Source: Amphiplicatus metriothermophilus (GTDB taxonomy: Bacteria > Pseudomonadota > Alphaproteobacteria > Caulobacterales > Parvularculaceae). Taken from it: DNA of 64,000 nucleotides. A model generated the notes under the pieces. It made no database searches. It worked only from the letters and a program-made list of their open reading frames with translations, and had not been told where the DNA came from. The DNA is taken from assembly GCF_900199215.1 (NCBI RefSeq), contig NZ_FZQA01000003.1:186001-250000 (forward strand). Direction: 5' to 3'. Within the stretch, counting starts at the first letter, position 1. Each line of letters opens with the position of its first letter. The position numbers and the translations under genes were made by a program. Of the stretch, positions 21,552-28,971 are shown piece after piece.

Positions 21552-22040
21552 GTGAGCGGCGAAGGCGACAGCGCGGACGACATGCGAATCGTCAGGATTT
21601 CCCTCGACGAGCGCAGTCTCGCGCGCGCGCCCGCCGACATCGAGCATGAGCGCAAGGTGGCGATCTACGACCTCATCGAAGAGAACCGCTTCGCGCCCGC
21701 CGGCGCCGAGCGCGGGCCGTTCGAGCTGCATCTGTCGATCGTCGAGCGCCGGCTCGTCTTCGACGTGCGCCGCGACGGCGGCGAGGCCGTCGGCCAGGTG
21801 CATCTGTCGCTCACGCCCTTTCGCAAGATCATCAAGGACTACTTCATGCTCTGCGAGAGCTATTACGACGCGATCCGCAACGCCGCGCCGGCCCAGATCG
21901 AGACCGTCGACATGGCGCGCCGGGCCATGCACGACGAAGGCTCGCAAATTCTCATCGAGCGCCTGAAAGACAAGATCGCCATCGACCGCAACACCGCGCG
22001 CCGGCTGTTCACCCTGATCTGCAGCTTCCATTTGCGATGA
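21552..22040 (+). CDS. UPF0262 family protein
   Basis: A 162-residue soluble protein of UPF0262, an alphaproteobacterial family of unknown function. It contains 'RIVRISLDERSLARAPADIEHERKVAIYDLIEEN' in separate recognisable parts and 'LSLTPFRKIIKDYFMLCESYY', the family core. GTG 21552 is preceded by AGGAACAGAC; ATG 21582 (MRIVRISLDE) is an alternative start at the conserved edge. It overlaps the LMW phosphatase gene by 4 nt (ATGA) and precedes infA and maf, the conserved context. No catalytic motif can be read. Confidence 0.88.
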   Translation: MSGEGDSADDMRIVRISLDERSLARAPADIEHERKVAIYDLIEENRFAPAGAERGPFELHLSIVERRLVFDVRRDGGEAVGQVHLSLTPFRKIIKDYFMLCESYYDAIRNAAPAQIETVDMARRAMHDEGSQILIERLKDKIAIDRNTARRLFTLICSFHLR

Positions 22041-22471
22041 AATCCATGGTCAAGACCGTCCTCTTCGCCTGCAACATGAACGCCGTGCGCTCGCCCATGG
22101 CGGCGGCTCTCTTGCGCGCGCAGGCGGGACCCGATCTCAGGGTCGATTCCGCCGGGGTGTATGAGGGCGGCCTCGATCCCTTCGTGGAGATCGTTCTCGC
22201 CGAGATTGGAGTTTCGCTCGCCGGCCATGAGCCGAAATCGATGCGCGGCCTCGATGTCGAGGCTTTCGATCTCGCCATCGCCTTGACGCCGGAAGCCGCC
22301 GCGGAGGCGCGCCGGGCCCTGCCGCGCGAGAAGATCGAATACTGGCCCATCGATAATCCGTCGGAGGCCCGCGGCGGGCGAGAAGAGATCCTCGCCGCCT
22401 ATCGCGAGGTTCGCGACGAGCTGCGCCGCCGGCTCGCCGAGCGCTTCCCGCAGTTCCATCAAAAACCTTGA
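22037..22471 (+). CDS. Low-molecular-weight protein tyrosine phosphatase family protein
   Basis: A 144-residue LMW-PTP/arsenate-reductase-fold protein. The P-loop C-X5-R-S is present as CNMNAVRS (Cys12, Arg18, Ser19), and a candidate general-acid Asp106 sits in WPIDNP near the C-terminus, so a phosphatase activity is plausible. The P-loop differs from the classic CxGNICRS, as is usual for this alphaproteobacterial branch linked to UPF0262 and infA. It is translationally coupled to UPF0262 (4-nt overlap). Substrate unknown; arsenate reduction is possible by fold but has no supporting neighbours. Confidence 0.85.
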   Translation: MKSMVKTVLFACNMNAVRSPMAAALLRAQAGPDLRVDSAGVYEGGLDPFVEIVLAEIGVSLAGHEPKSMRGLDVEAFDLAIALTPEAAAEARRALPREKIEYWPIDNPSEARGGREEILAAYREVRDELRRRLAERFPQFHQKP

Positions 22472-22558
22472 TTTTGGCGCGCCGCGCGCTCATTTTCCGC
22501 CCGCTGGTCCGCCCGCGCCCGGCCGGGGGCCTGGGGCGGCGTCGGAACTGAGGAGCGA

Positions 22559-22777
22559 ATGGCGAAGGAAGAACTGCTCGAATTCGAAGGCACCGTCGAG
22601 GAGCTGCTCCCCAACGCGAATTTCCGCGTGCGGCTCGAAAACGGCCACGAAATCATCGCCCACACCGCCGGCAAGATGCGCAAGAATCGCATCCGCGTGC
22701 TCGCCGGCGACCGGGTTCTGGTCGAAATGTCGCCCTATGACCTCAGCAAAGGGCGCGTCACCTATCGTTTCAAATAG
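22559..22777 (+). CDS. infA: Translation initiation factor IF-1
   Basis: IF-1 is the 72-residue S1/OB-fold factor that binds the 30S A site during initiation. Near-identity to family is clear: '[19 protein letters not shown]', '[20 protein letters not shown]' (the RNA-binding face), and '[20 protein letters not shown]' at the C-terminus. The start follows GAGGAGCG, a good ribosome-binding site. An 87-nt GC-rich gap precedes it, enough for its own promoter. Maf follows after 16 nt. Confidence 0.98.
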   Translation: MAKEELLEFEGTVEELLPNANFRVRLENGHEIIAHTAGKMRKNRIRVLAGDRVLVEMSPYDLSKGRVTYRFK

Positions 22778-22793
22778 CCCCGGCGCGGCGATC

Positions 22794-23369
22794 GTGCGCG
22801 CACCGCTCATCCTCGCCAGCGCCAGCCCGCGCCGGCGGGCCCTGCTCGAACAGATCGGCGTCAGGCCGGCGCGCATCATCGCGCCGGAAATCGACGAAAC
22901 CGTGCCGGCCGGCGAGCTCCCGCGCGACCACGCCGGCAGACTTGCGCGCGAGAAGGCCGTCGCCGTAGCCGGCGAAAATCCGGACGCATATGTTCTCGCC
23001 GCCGATACGGTTGTAGCCTGCGGACGGCGCATCCTGCCCAAGGCCGAGGACCCGGAGACCGCCCGGCGCTGCCTTGAGCTGATCTCAGGGCGAGCGCACC
23101 GCGTCTATACGGGAGTCGCGCTCGCAGGACCGGACGAGCGGATGCGCGTGCGGATCGTCGAAACGCGCGTCCGCGTGAAACGTCTGTCAGCGGAGGAGAT
23201 CGCCGCCTGTCTCGCGAGCGGCGAATGGCGGGGAAAGGCCGGCGGCTACGCCATCCAGGGGCTCTTCGCCGCGCATGTGATCGCTTTAATCGGTTCTTAT
23301 ACGAACGTCGTCGGCTTGCCGCTTTACGAAACGGCGAACCTGCTGAAAGGCGCCGGATGGCGGCTGTGA
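22794..23369 (+). CDS. maf: Maf family nucleoside triphosphate pyrophosphatase
   Basis: A Maf/HAM1-fold enzyme of about 191 residues that hydrolyses non-canonical or UTP/dTTP nucleotides and is linked to septum inhibition. Motifs: 'LILASASPRRRALLEQIG' at the start, 'LAADTVVACGRRILPK' with the catalytic Asp, and 'GKAGGYAIQGLFA'. I chose GTG 22794 because it places SASPRR near residue 9 as in the family; an earlier start would sit inside infA. It overlaps the RNase E/G gene by 13 nt. The infA-maf-RNase E/G-yacG order is conserved. Confidence 0.92.
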   Translation: MRAPLILASASPRRRALLEQIGVRPARIIAPEIDETVPAGELPRDHAGRLAREKAVAVAGENPDAYVLAADTVVACGRRILPKAEDPETARRCLELISGRAHRVYTGVALAGPDERMRVRIVETRVRVKRLSAEEIAACLASGEWRGKAGGYAIQGLFAAHVIALIGSYTNVVGLPLYETANLLKGAGWRL

Positions 23370-24574
23370 AAAGGCGCATCCTGATCGAATGCGGCGCGGG
23401 GGAGACTCGCGCCGCGCTGGTTTTCGACGATGAGCCGGTTCGTTTCTGGTTCGGGCCGGCGCGCGGCGACGAGGCCTTGCCGCGCCCGGCGCAGACCGGA
23501 GACATCATTCTCGGACGGGTGCGGACGATCTCGAAGCCGCTTCGGGCGGCGTTCGTCGACATCGGCGAAGCGCAGGAGGGGTTCTTGCCTCTTGGCGCCG
23601 CCGAGGAGGCGGTCGAGGGCGCGCCTGTCATCGTGCGCGTGAAGCGCCCGGCCGTCGGCGCCAAAGGCGCGGCGCTCTCCGCCGACTGGGCGCGCGATCT
23701 CGGCCGCGGGGCGGCGAAAGCTCTTGAGGAAAAGTCCGCAGACGCGAGCGCGCCCGCCCGGCTGGGCGCCTTGCGCGACGCTTCCATGCAGGCGTTCATG
23801 CAGATCCGGCCCCCCGGCTTCGAGGGGCAGGTCTTCGTCAACGATGTCGCGGCGGCGCAGATTCTGCACGCGCAGGGCGTCGAAATCCTGGCGGACGACG
23901 ACCGGCTTTTCGAGCGTTGCGGCGTCGATGAGACGATCGATGCGGCGCTTGAACGGACCGCGGCGTTGCCGGGGGGCGCGCATCTCGTCATTGACGAGAC
24001 GGAAGGGCTGACCGTCGTCGATGTCGACGCCGGGGCGGCGGCCGACTCCGCGACCGGTCACCTCAATGACAAGGTGAACATGGCGGCGGCGAAAGCGCTA
24101 TTTGGGGAGCTTTCCCGGCGCGGGATCGGCGGGCGGATCGTCGTTGATTTTCTTCCTCCCTCCGGGCCAGCCGCGCGCAAGGCGCTGCTCGGCGCGCTCG
24201 AACGGGCGCGAGAAGGTCTCTTTTCGGCGCGATTCGGGCGACTGTCCGCAGACGGCCTGTTCGACATGACCGCGCCGCGCGCGGCGCTGTCGCTGCTCGA
24301 ACTGGCGACGGAGCCTGTCGGCGCCGGCCTCGCGCGCACCGGCCGGCGCTTTACGCTCGATTGGGCGGGCAAGACGGCGATTCGCGCCCTTGAGCGCGCG
24401 CTCGCAGTTCGGCCGCAGGCGCGCCCGCGTCTGCTTGTCGGCGCGGCCCTTGAAGACTACCTCTGCGAAGCGCGCCCGCAATGGCGGGAGAGGCTGGCGG
24501 CGCGGCATGGCGCGCGCTTCGAGATTCGCGCCGACGACCGCCTTGAGGAGAGATCGTTTGAACTCGTCGAATGA
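23357..24574 (+). CDS. Ribonuclease E/G family protein (short form)
   Basis: A 405-residue endoribonuclease of the RNase E/G family, shorter than E. coli RNase G (489). It has an S1-like segment (about 45-100, 'GDIILGRVRTISKPLRAAFVDIG'), the DNase I-like catalytic core with metal-binding aspartates in 'TVVDVDAG' and 'GGRIVVDFLP', and a small C-terminal domain. The CPxCxG zinc-link of RNase E/G is absent, and the core is less conserved than true RNase E. YacG, a separate four-Cys zinc protein, overlaps the 3' end. ATG 23357 lies inside maf (13-nt overlap), so expression is coupled. Confidence 0.85.
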   Translation: MAAVKRRILIECGAGETRAALVFDDEPVRFWFGPARGDEALPRPAQTGDIILGRVRTISKPLRAAFVDIGEAQEGFLPLGAAEEAVEGAPVIVRVKRPAVGAKGAALSADWARDLGRGAAKALEEKSADASAPARLGALRDASMQAFMQIRPPGFEGQVFVNDVAAAQILHAQGVEILADDDRLFERCGVDETIDAALERTAALPGGAHLVIDETEGLTVVDVDAGAAADSATGHLNDKVNMAAAKALFGELSRRGIGGRIVVDFLPPSGPAARKALLGALERAREGLFSARFGRLSADGLFDMTAPRAALSLLELATEPVGAGLARTGRRFTLDWAGKTAIRALERALAVRPQARPRLLVGAALEDYLCEARPQWRERLAARHGARFEIRADDRLEERSFELVE

Positions 24575-24758
24575 AGATCGCCCGCCGCCCGGCTTGCGCT
24601 GCCCGATCTGCGCGAAGGCGGCGACGGTCGACTATGCGCCGTTCTGCTCCAAACGCTGCGCCGATATCGATCTCCACCGATGGTTCGCCGGCGCTTATGC
24701 GATTCCCGCTAATGAGGATGAAAGCGCCTCTCCGGACGACGACGACGAAGAGTCTTGA
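24558..24758 (+). CDS. yacG: YacG, small zinc protein (gyrase inhibitor family)
   Basis: A 66-residue zinc-finger protein. Four cysteines, CPIC (15, 18) and CSKRC (30, 34), form the YacG-type zinc site, followed by 'ADIDLHRWFAGAYAIP' and an acidic tail. E. coli YacG binds and inhibits DNA gyrase; whether this one does is inference. The start is a TTG at 24558, chosen because GAGGAG lies 7 nt before it and no ATG or GTG exists at the right place; it gives a 17-nt overlap with the RNase gene. The pairing of a zinc-link-less RNase E/G with YacG is typical of alphaproteobacteria. Confidence 0.9.
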   Translation: MNSSNEDRPPPGLRCPICAKAATVDYAPFCSKRCADIDLHRWFAGAYAIPANEDESASPDDDDEES

Positions 24759-24771
24759 GCTTCTGGCGCGA

Positions 24772-24795
24772 GCATGAATGTGATATCATTCACGC
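24772..24795. promoter_or_regulatory. Candidate Zur-box dyad
   Basis: GCATGAATG (24772-24780), 6-nt spacer TGATAT, CATTCACGC (24787-24795): arms match at 8 of 9 positions. It lies 16 nt before the GTG of the small membrane protein that precedes zur, is AT-rich within GC-rich surroundings, and has the size of a Fur-family operator. Confidence 0.6.
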
Positions 24796-24811
24796 TCGGA
24801 ACGGAGCGCTC

Positions 24812-25141
24812 GTGAAAGTCGACGCACATAAAGGCGAAGTCCGATTGGGAGGCGAGGCCCGATTAGCCGCTGTGCTGGCGCTGGCGGTGGTCTTCGCTGC
24901 GGCGCTTTACGCCGTCGCGGGGCATCGCGCCATCGCCTTCGCCGACGCAGAGCATGAAGAAGCGTCCTGCGTCGAGTGTCTTATCGTACGCGGCAAGCAT
25001 CAATCCGTTCTTCCTGCGATCACGCCGGATGTCGCGCCGCCGGCGCTCCCTGCGCCGCTTATGCCGGCGCCGCGCCTTGATCCGCGCATAACGGATGCTC
25101 CGGCGCGTCCCGTCAGCCGCAGCCCTCCGCTACTCCGCTGA
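24812..25141 (+). CDS. Small single-pass membrane protein in the zur operon
   Basis: A 109-residue protein starting at GTG 24812 with ACGGAG 6 nt upstream; an in-frame TTG at 24755 has no ribosome-binding site. One hydrophobic helix (about residues 17-36) is preceded by a charged N-terminus and followed by an EHEEASCVEC segment with two cysteines and acidic/His residues that could bind metal, then a proline-rich C-terminus. It faintly resembles DUF2946-type metal-linked small proteins. Position behind a Zur-like dyad and 50 nt before zur suggests a zinc-responsive role, perhaps in zinc binding at the membrane. Function unproven. Confidence 0.6.
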   Translation: MKVDAHKGEVRLGGEARLAAVLALAVVFAAALYAVAGHRAIAFADAEHEEASCVECLIVRGKHQSVLPAITPDVAPPALPAPLMPAPRLDPRITDAPARPVSRSPPLLR

Positions 25142-25191
25142 TCCCGGATTCAGCGTAATCGCGCGAAAACGCGTGAGAAGGAGGGTGCTTC

Positions 25192-25620
25192 ATGCCTAGG
25201 AACGGCGCGCGCCGTCAGGCGGTCGCGCAGGCGGCGTTCAAGCGCAATGAACGCATCGTGCTGGATATCCTGCAGGCCGTCGGAAGGCCGATGAAGGCTT
25301 ATGAAATTCTGGAACAAGCGTACACGGAAGGGGTGACCGCGCCGATGACGATCTATCGCGCGCTCGCCGCGCTGATCGAGGCGGGCCATGCCGCCAAGAT
25401 CGCGGGGATCAACGCTTTCGTGGCGCGGGTCGCAGGCGAACGGAAAGGCCCGGCGGCTTATTTCATCTGTCGGCGATGCGGCGAGGCGTTGGAGCGGCCG
25501 CTGGGCGATGCGATGCTGAACGCGCTTTTCGGCGAAGCCGCCGACAGGCTCGATACAGTGATCGTGGAGGCGTATGGCGCCTGCGGCAGATGCGCCCCGG
25601 CCGCGAAATCGCGCGCCTGA
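25192..25620 (+). CDS. zur: Zur, Fur-family zinc-uptake repressor
   Basis: A 142-residue Fur-family regulator. The N-terminal winged helix includes 'ILQAVGRPMKAYEILEQA' and 'APMTIYRALAALIEAG'. The C-terminal dimer domain has the structural-zinc cysteine pairs CRRC (93, 96) and CGRC (131, 134). The Fur-defining HHDH regulatory motif is absent, while the pattern ('AGHAAKI', 'INAFVA') fits Zur. With zinc bound, Zur represses uptake genes. A dyad and a membrane-protein gene lie directly upstream, implying autoregulation of a two-gene operon. A hairpin terminator follows at 25644. Confidence 0.88.
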   Translation: MPRNGARRQAVAQAAFKRNERIVLDILQAVGRPMKAYEILEQAYTEGVTAPMTIYRALAALIEAGHAAKIAGINAFVARVAGERKGPAAYFICRRCGEALERPLGDAMLNALFGEAADRLDTVIVEAYGACGRCAPAAKSRA

Positions 25621-25643
25621 GCGATTTCGCGGCGCAAAATAGG

Positions 25644-25670
25644 AAGAGCCCGCCTTGACGGCGGGCTCTT
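25644..25670. terminator. Bidirectional hairpin between zur and the EF-hand gene
   Basis: AAGAGCCCGCC (25644-25654) pairs perfectly with GGCGGGCTCTT (25660-25670) around loop TTGAC. A-rich and T-rich ends on each side make it usable on both strands between these convergent genes. Confidence 0.85.
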
Positions 25671-25689
25671 GCGCATCTCGAAATGGCGA

Positions 25690-26193
25690 TCAAAGTACAG
25701 GGCCGGGCTTCACAAGCGCGGCGAAGGCTTCTTTCTCTTCCCCGTCGAGCGCGCCGTTCTGGTCGGCGTCCGCCTGCGCGAAATCTGCAAGGCGCGCCTC
25801 GATAAGCTCTTCGATGGCGAGCACGCCGTCGCCCTTGCTAAGGCCGACGAATTGCTGCTCGGCGGTCTCCACCGTGTCGCCTTCGGCGATGACGGTCGCT
25901 TCGGCGGCAGGGGCGGCTTCCGCGGTGTCGTTCAGCGCTTGCGCGGCGGCATGAGCGGCTTCGGCGAAGGCGAGGAATTCCGCCTTTTCGACTTTCTTGT
26001 CGCCATTGGCATCGGCTTTGGCGAACTCGGCCTTGGCGTAGGCCTTCGCATCATCCGGGGTCGTCACCATTTCTGCCTTGATGGCGGTCTCGGCGGCCGC
26101 CTGCTTGTCGACTTTCTGCTTTTCGCCGGCCTGCGCCGCCGCGGCGGCGAACATCGCCAGCGCCGAAGCGCCGAAGAGAATAGCACGGTTCAT
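25690..26193 (-). CDS. Secreted EF-hand protein
   Basis: A 167-residue exported calcium-binding protein. A signal peptide (about 1-23, MNRAILFGASALAMFAAAAA, cleaved after AQA) is followed by two EF-hands: loop DANGDKKVEKAE in the first and DADQNGALDGEE near the C-terminus, each with Asp/Asn at positions 1, 3, 5 and Glu at 12. A third, degenerate unit ('LSKGDGVLAIEEL') lies between. ATG 26193 is used because AAGGAG sits 9 nt upstream; an ATG nine nucleotides earlier would overlap it. Convergent with zur across a shared terminator. Target unknown. Confidence 0.82.
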   Translation of the reverse strand: MNRAILFGASALAMFAAAAAQAGEKQKVDKQAAAETAIKAEMVTTPDDAKAYAKAEFAKADANGDKKVEKAEFLAFAEAAHAAAQALNDTAEAAPAAEATVIAEGDTVETAEQQFVGLSKGDGVLAIEELIEARLADFAQADADQNGALDGEEKEAFAALVKPGPVL

Positions 26194-26361
26194 GGGAAAC
26201 ATCTCCTTTTTCACCCCTTGGCGCCGCATCCGCGCGGCGCCAGCTTGCGCGACTCTTCTATAAAGATCGGCGTGCGGATTGTAGTTAACCATTCGTCATG
26301 ACGCGCGCGTAAGGCTTGTCGCGCGCCACATGACAAATGCGTAAGAAGCGATTCCGCCAAT

Positions 26362-27414
26362 TCAGCGGGCAGACGGGCCGCCGTCGAACATGGCGCGGAT
26401 GTCGACAGAGGAGCGCGCGCCGACAAGGTCGAAATTTTCTTCAAGCCATGCCTCGGCGATGCGGCGTCCGCGCTCTTTCAACTCCGTAAGGAAAGCCCAT
26501 TCGACATTGAACTTGCTGGCGACCGAAAGATCGCTCACGGATCTGTCGCAGCGCACCGAATGAATGCGGATATCGCGCAGGCGATCGCGATACTCATCCT
26601 TGATCCAGCCGTCGTCGAGCAGCCTGTGCACGAAGTTGATCGCCCGAAGCTCGCGCAGTAGCGAGGAGTTGAAGCTGATTTCGTTGATCCGGTTGAGAAT
26701 TTCCGGCGCGGTCATGGGCGGGCCCTCCCGCTCCAGCGGATTGACGTGCACGATGATGATGTCGCTGGTCCCGGCCTCATAAAAAAACGGGAACAGCGCC
26801 GGATTGCCCATATAGCCGCCGTCCCAGTAATGCTCGCCGTCGATTTCAACCGCCTTGAATAGGAACGGCAGGCAGGCCGAAGCGAGCACGACATCAAGCG
26901 AGATCTCTTCCGTGCGAAAAATGCGGATTTTGCCTGTTCGCACGTTGGTCGCGGCGAGAAAAAGCTTTGCGCGCCGGCATTCGCGCAAGGATTCGAAGTC
27001 GATCGTTTCCGCCAGAACGTCCTTGAGCGGATTGAACCCGAACGGATTGAACTGATAGGGCGAAAATATCCGGGTGAAGATGTCGAACAGCCGGTAAGAG
27101 AGGGAATTGTCGAGATTGTAGGCGCCCGTCGCCGTTTCCCACGGCGTCCGGCGCACGGGACTGAAGACGCGGCCCTTGTCGCTGATCGCGCGCCACAGGG
27201 CGCCCAGCGTCTCGCGCGCGCCGTCGCGGCCGCCGCGGTGATAACCGTAAGCGAGCGCGACGGCGTTCACCGCGCCGGCGCTGGAGCCGGAGATCGAGTC
27301 GATTTCAAGTCGCCCGTCCTCAAGGAGCCGGTCGAGGACGCCCCACGCGATGGCTCCGTGCGCGCCGCCGCCCTGAAGCGCAAGGTTGACAGGCTTGGCC
27401 GGGTCTTCCGCCAT
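26362..27414 (-). CDS. Patatin-like phospholipase family protein
   Basis: A 350-residue serine hydrolase of the patatin family. The oxyanion hole GGGAHG (about 16-21), the nucleophile elbow GSSAG (Ser about 45), and the catalytic Asp in DGGYMGN (about 200) are all present; a 25-residue hydrophilic C-terminus follows. Such enzymes cleave acyl groups from lipids. Three nucleotides separate it from the upstream 3-hydroxybutyrate dehydrogenase gene. That pair recurs in polyhydroxybutyrate-metabolising alphaproteobacteria, so a role in PHB or lipid turnover is a reasonable inference. Cytosolic or peripheral; no signal peptide. Confidence 0.9.
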   Translation of the reverse strand: MAEDPAKPVNLALQGGGAHGAIAWGVLDRLLEDGRLEIDSISGSSAGAVNAVALAYGYHRGGRDGARETLGALWRAISDKGRVFSPVRRTPWETATGAYNLDNSLSYRLFDIFTRIFSPYQFNPFGFNPLKDVLAETIDFESLRECRRAKLFLAATNVRTGKIRIFRTEEISLDVVLASACLPFLFKAVEIDGEHYWDGGYMGNPALFPFFYEAGTSDIIIVHVNPLEREGPPMTAPEILNRINEISFNSSLLRELRAINFVHRLLDDGWIKDEYRDRLRDIRIHSVRCDRSVSDLSVASKFNVEWAFLTELKERGRRIAEAWLEENFDLVGARSSVDIRAMFDGGPSAR

Positions 27415-27417
27415 CGG

Positions 27418-28200
27418 CTATTTTGCGACCCAGCCGCCGTCGATCTGATAGGCCGCGCCGGTGATCGAGCCCGCCTGACGGGAGGCGAGAAAGACGGCGA
27501 GCGCGCCCACTTCCTCTACCGTCACGAATTTTTTGGTCGGCTGCGCTTCGAGGATGACCTTCTGGACGACTTCCTCCTCGCTCATGCCGCGGGCTTTCGC
27601 CGTGTCCGGAATTTGCGCCTCGACGAGGGGAGTCTTCACATAGCCGGGGCAAATGGCGTTGCAGGTGACGCCGAACTCGGCGCCTTCGAGCGCGACCGTC
27701 TTGGTGAGGCCCACGATTCCATGCTTGGCCGCCACATAGGCGGACTTGAAGGGCGAGGCGACGAGGCCGTGCGCCGAGGCGACATTGACGATGCGGCCGA
27801 AGCCGCGCTCTTTCATGCCCTTGAAAACGGCCTTCGTCGTGTGGAACGCGGCGGTCAGATTGATCGCGATGATCGCGTCCCATTTCTCTTCGGGAAAATC
27901 CTCGATCGGCGAGACATGCTGAATCCCGGCGTTGTTGACGAGCACGTCGACGGGGCCGAGCACGTCCTCGGCCTCTTCGATCAGGGCGCGGATCTCCGCC
28001 GGTTTGGTCATGTCGGCGCCGTTATACATGACCTTGACGCCGTATTTGTCGGCGAGGCCGGCGCGGGTCTCTTCGATCCGGTCCCTGTCGCCGAAACCGT
28101 TGAGACAGACGTTCATGCCTTCCGCGGCGAAGGCCGTCGCGACGCCGAGACCGATTCCGCTCGTCGATCCCGTGATGACGGCGTTGAAGCGTTTGGACAT
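27418..28200 (-). CDS. bdhA: 3-hydroxybutyrate dehydrogenase (SDR family)
   Basis: A 260-residue short-chain dehydrogenase that interconverts 3-hydroxybutyrate and acetoacetate with NAD, ending PHB degradation. It has the NAD motif TGSTSGIG (about 10-17), NNAG (about 90), catalytic Ser, the YxxxK pair in 'SAYVAAKHGIVGLTK', and the ending 'GAAYQIDGGW' characteristic of 3-hydroxybutyrate dehydrogenases. ATG 28200 begins MSKRFNAVITG. It is the first gene of a two-gene unit with the patatin. Substrate assignment rests on family resemblance and context. Confidence 0.85.
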   Translation of the reverse strand: MSKRFNAVITGSTSGIGLGVATAFAAEGMNVCLNGFGDRDRIEETRAGLADKYGVKVMYNGADMTKPAEIRALIEEAEDVLGPVDVLVNNAGIQHVSPIEDFPEEKWDAIIAINLTAAFHTTKAVFKGMKERGFGRIVNVASAHGLVASPFKSAYVAAKHGIVGLTKTVALEGAEFGVTCNAICPGYVKTPLVEAQIPDTAKARGMSEEEVVQKVILEAQPTKKFVTVEEVGALAVFLASRQAGSITGAAYQIDGGWVAK

Positions 28201-28337
28201 GGGGCGACCTTTCTCGACTGCTGCTTCTTCGCGGGCGCAGCATAGGCCTCCGCAGCCCGGCGTGCAAACGCCCGCAGGGCTGTGGCGAGCCGCCGCGCTT
28301 GGGAGTACCATTCGGTCTCTCCAAGGAGGACGCCGCC

Positions 28338-28880
28338 ATGCGACTTTTCGCGATTATCGCGGCGGGCGCGGGGTTCGTTCTTGCGCCTTGCGGGGCGACG
28401 GCGCAGATGGCCGTCACCACTTTCGGGCAAACAGACGCCGCCGCCTGCTATCAGAACGCCAACAACGACTTGTCTCGCGACGCCGGTCCTTGCGACGCGG
28501 CGCTGCGCGGCGATCTCACTCGCGAGGACCGCAAGAAGACGCTGGTCAATCGCGGCATCATTCACAATCGCAACGGCGCGTTGCAGGCGGCGCTCGACGA
28601 TTTCAACGCCGCGCTCAAGATCGACGACAGCCTGGCCGAGGCCTATCTCAATCGCGGGAACGCCTTTTACCTGGCCGGGGACAACGACAGCGCTATCGCC
28701 GATTACGAAAAGGCGCTCGCGCTCGAGGTGAACCGGCCCTGGGCGGCCTGGTACAATATCGGTCTTGCTTATGAGGCGAAAAAGGACAAGGCGAAAGCCC
28801 GCGAAGCGTATGAAAAGGCGTTGTCGCTTAACCCGGACTTCTCGATGGCGCAGGCGAAGCTCGCGACGCTCGAAGACTGA
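28338..28880 (+). CDS. Secreted tetratricopeptide-repeat protein
   Basis: A 180-residue periplasmic protein. The signal peptide (about 1-22, MRLFAIIAAGAGFVLAPCGATAQ) could also be read as carrying a cysteine, but no lipobox is evident. Two cysteines (CYQ... and PCD) precede three TPRs (about 65-175): 'LVNRGIIHNRNGALQAALDDF', 'AYLNRGNAFYLAGDNDSAIADY' and 'AWYNIGLAYEAKKDKAKAREAY'. ATG 28338 follows AAGGAGG. TPRs mediate protein contact; partner unknown. It stands alone before thrC. Confidence 0.82.
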   Translation: MRLFAIIAAGAGFVLAPCGATAQMAVTTFGQTDAAACYQNANNDLSRDAGPCDAALRGDLTREDRKKTLVNRGIIHNRNGALQAALDDFNAALKIDDSLAEAYLNRGNAFYLAGDNDSAIADYEKALALEVNRPWAAWYNIGLAYEAKKDKAKAREAYEKALSLNPDFSMAQAKLATLED

Positions 28881-28971
28881 GAACGCCGTCGGCGCGGTCT
28901 TGCCCCGGCGCGCCTTGCGCGGGTAAGCACGTTCTGCGCAACCTTCCGCGCGCAGTCAGGCCGTCGCCCGC

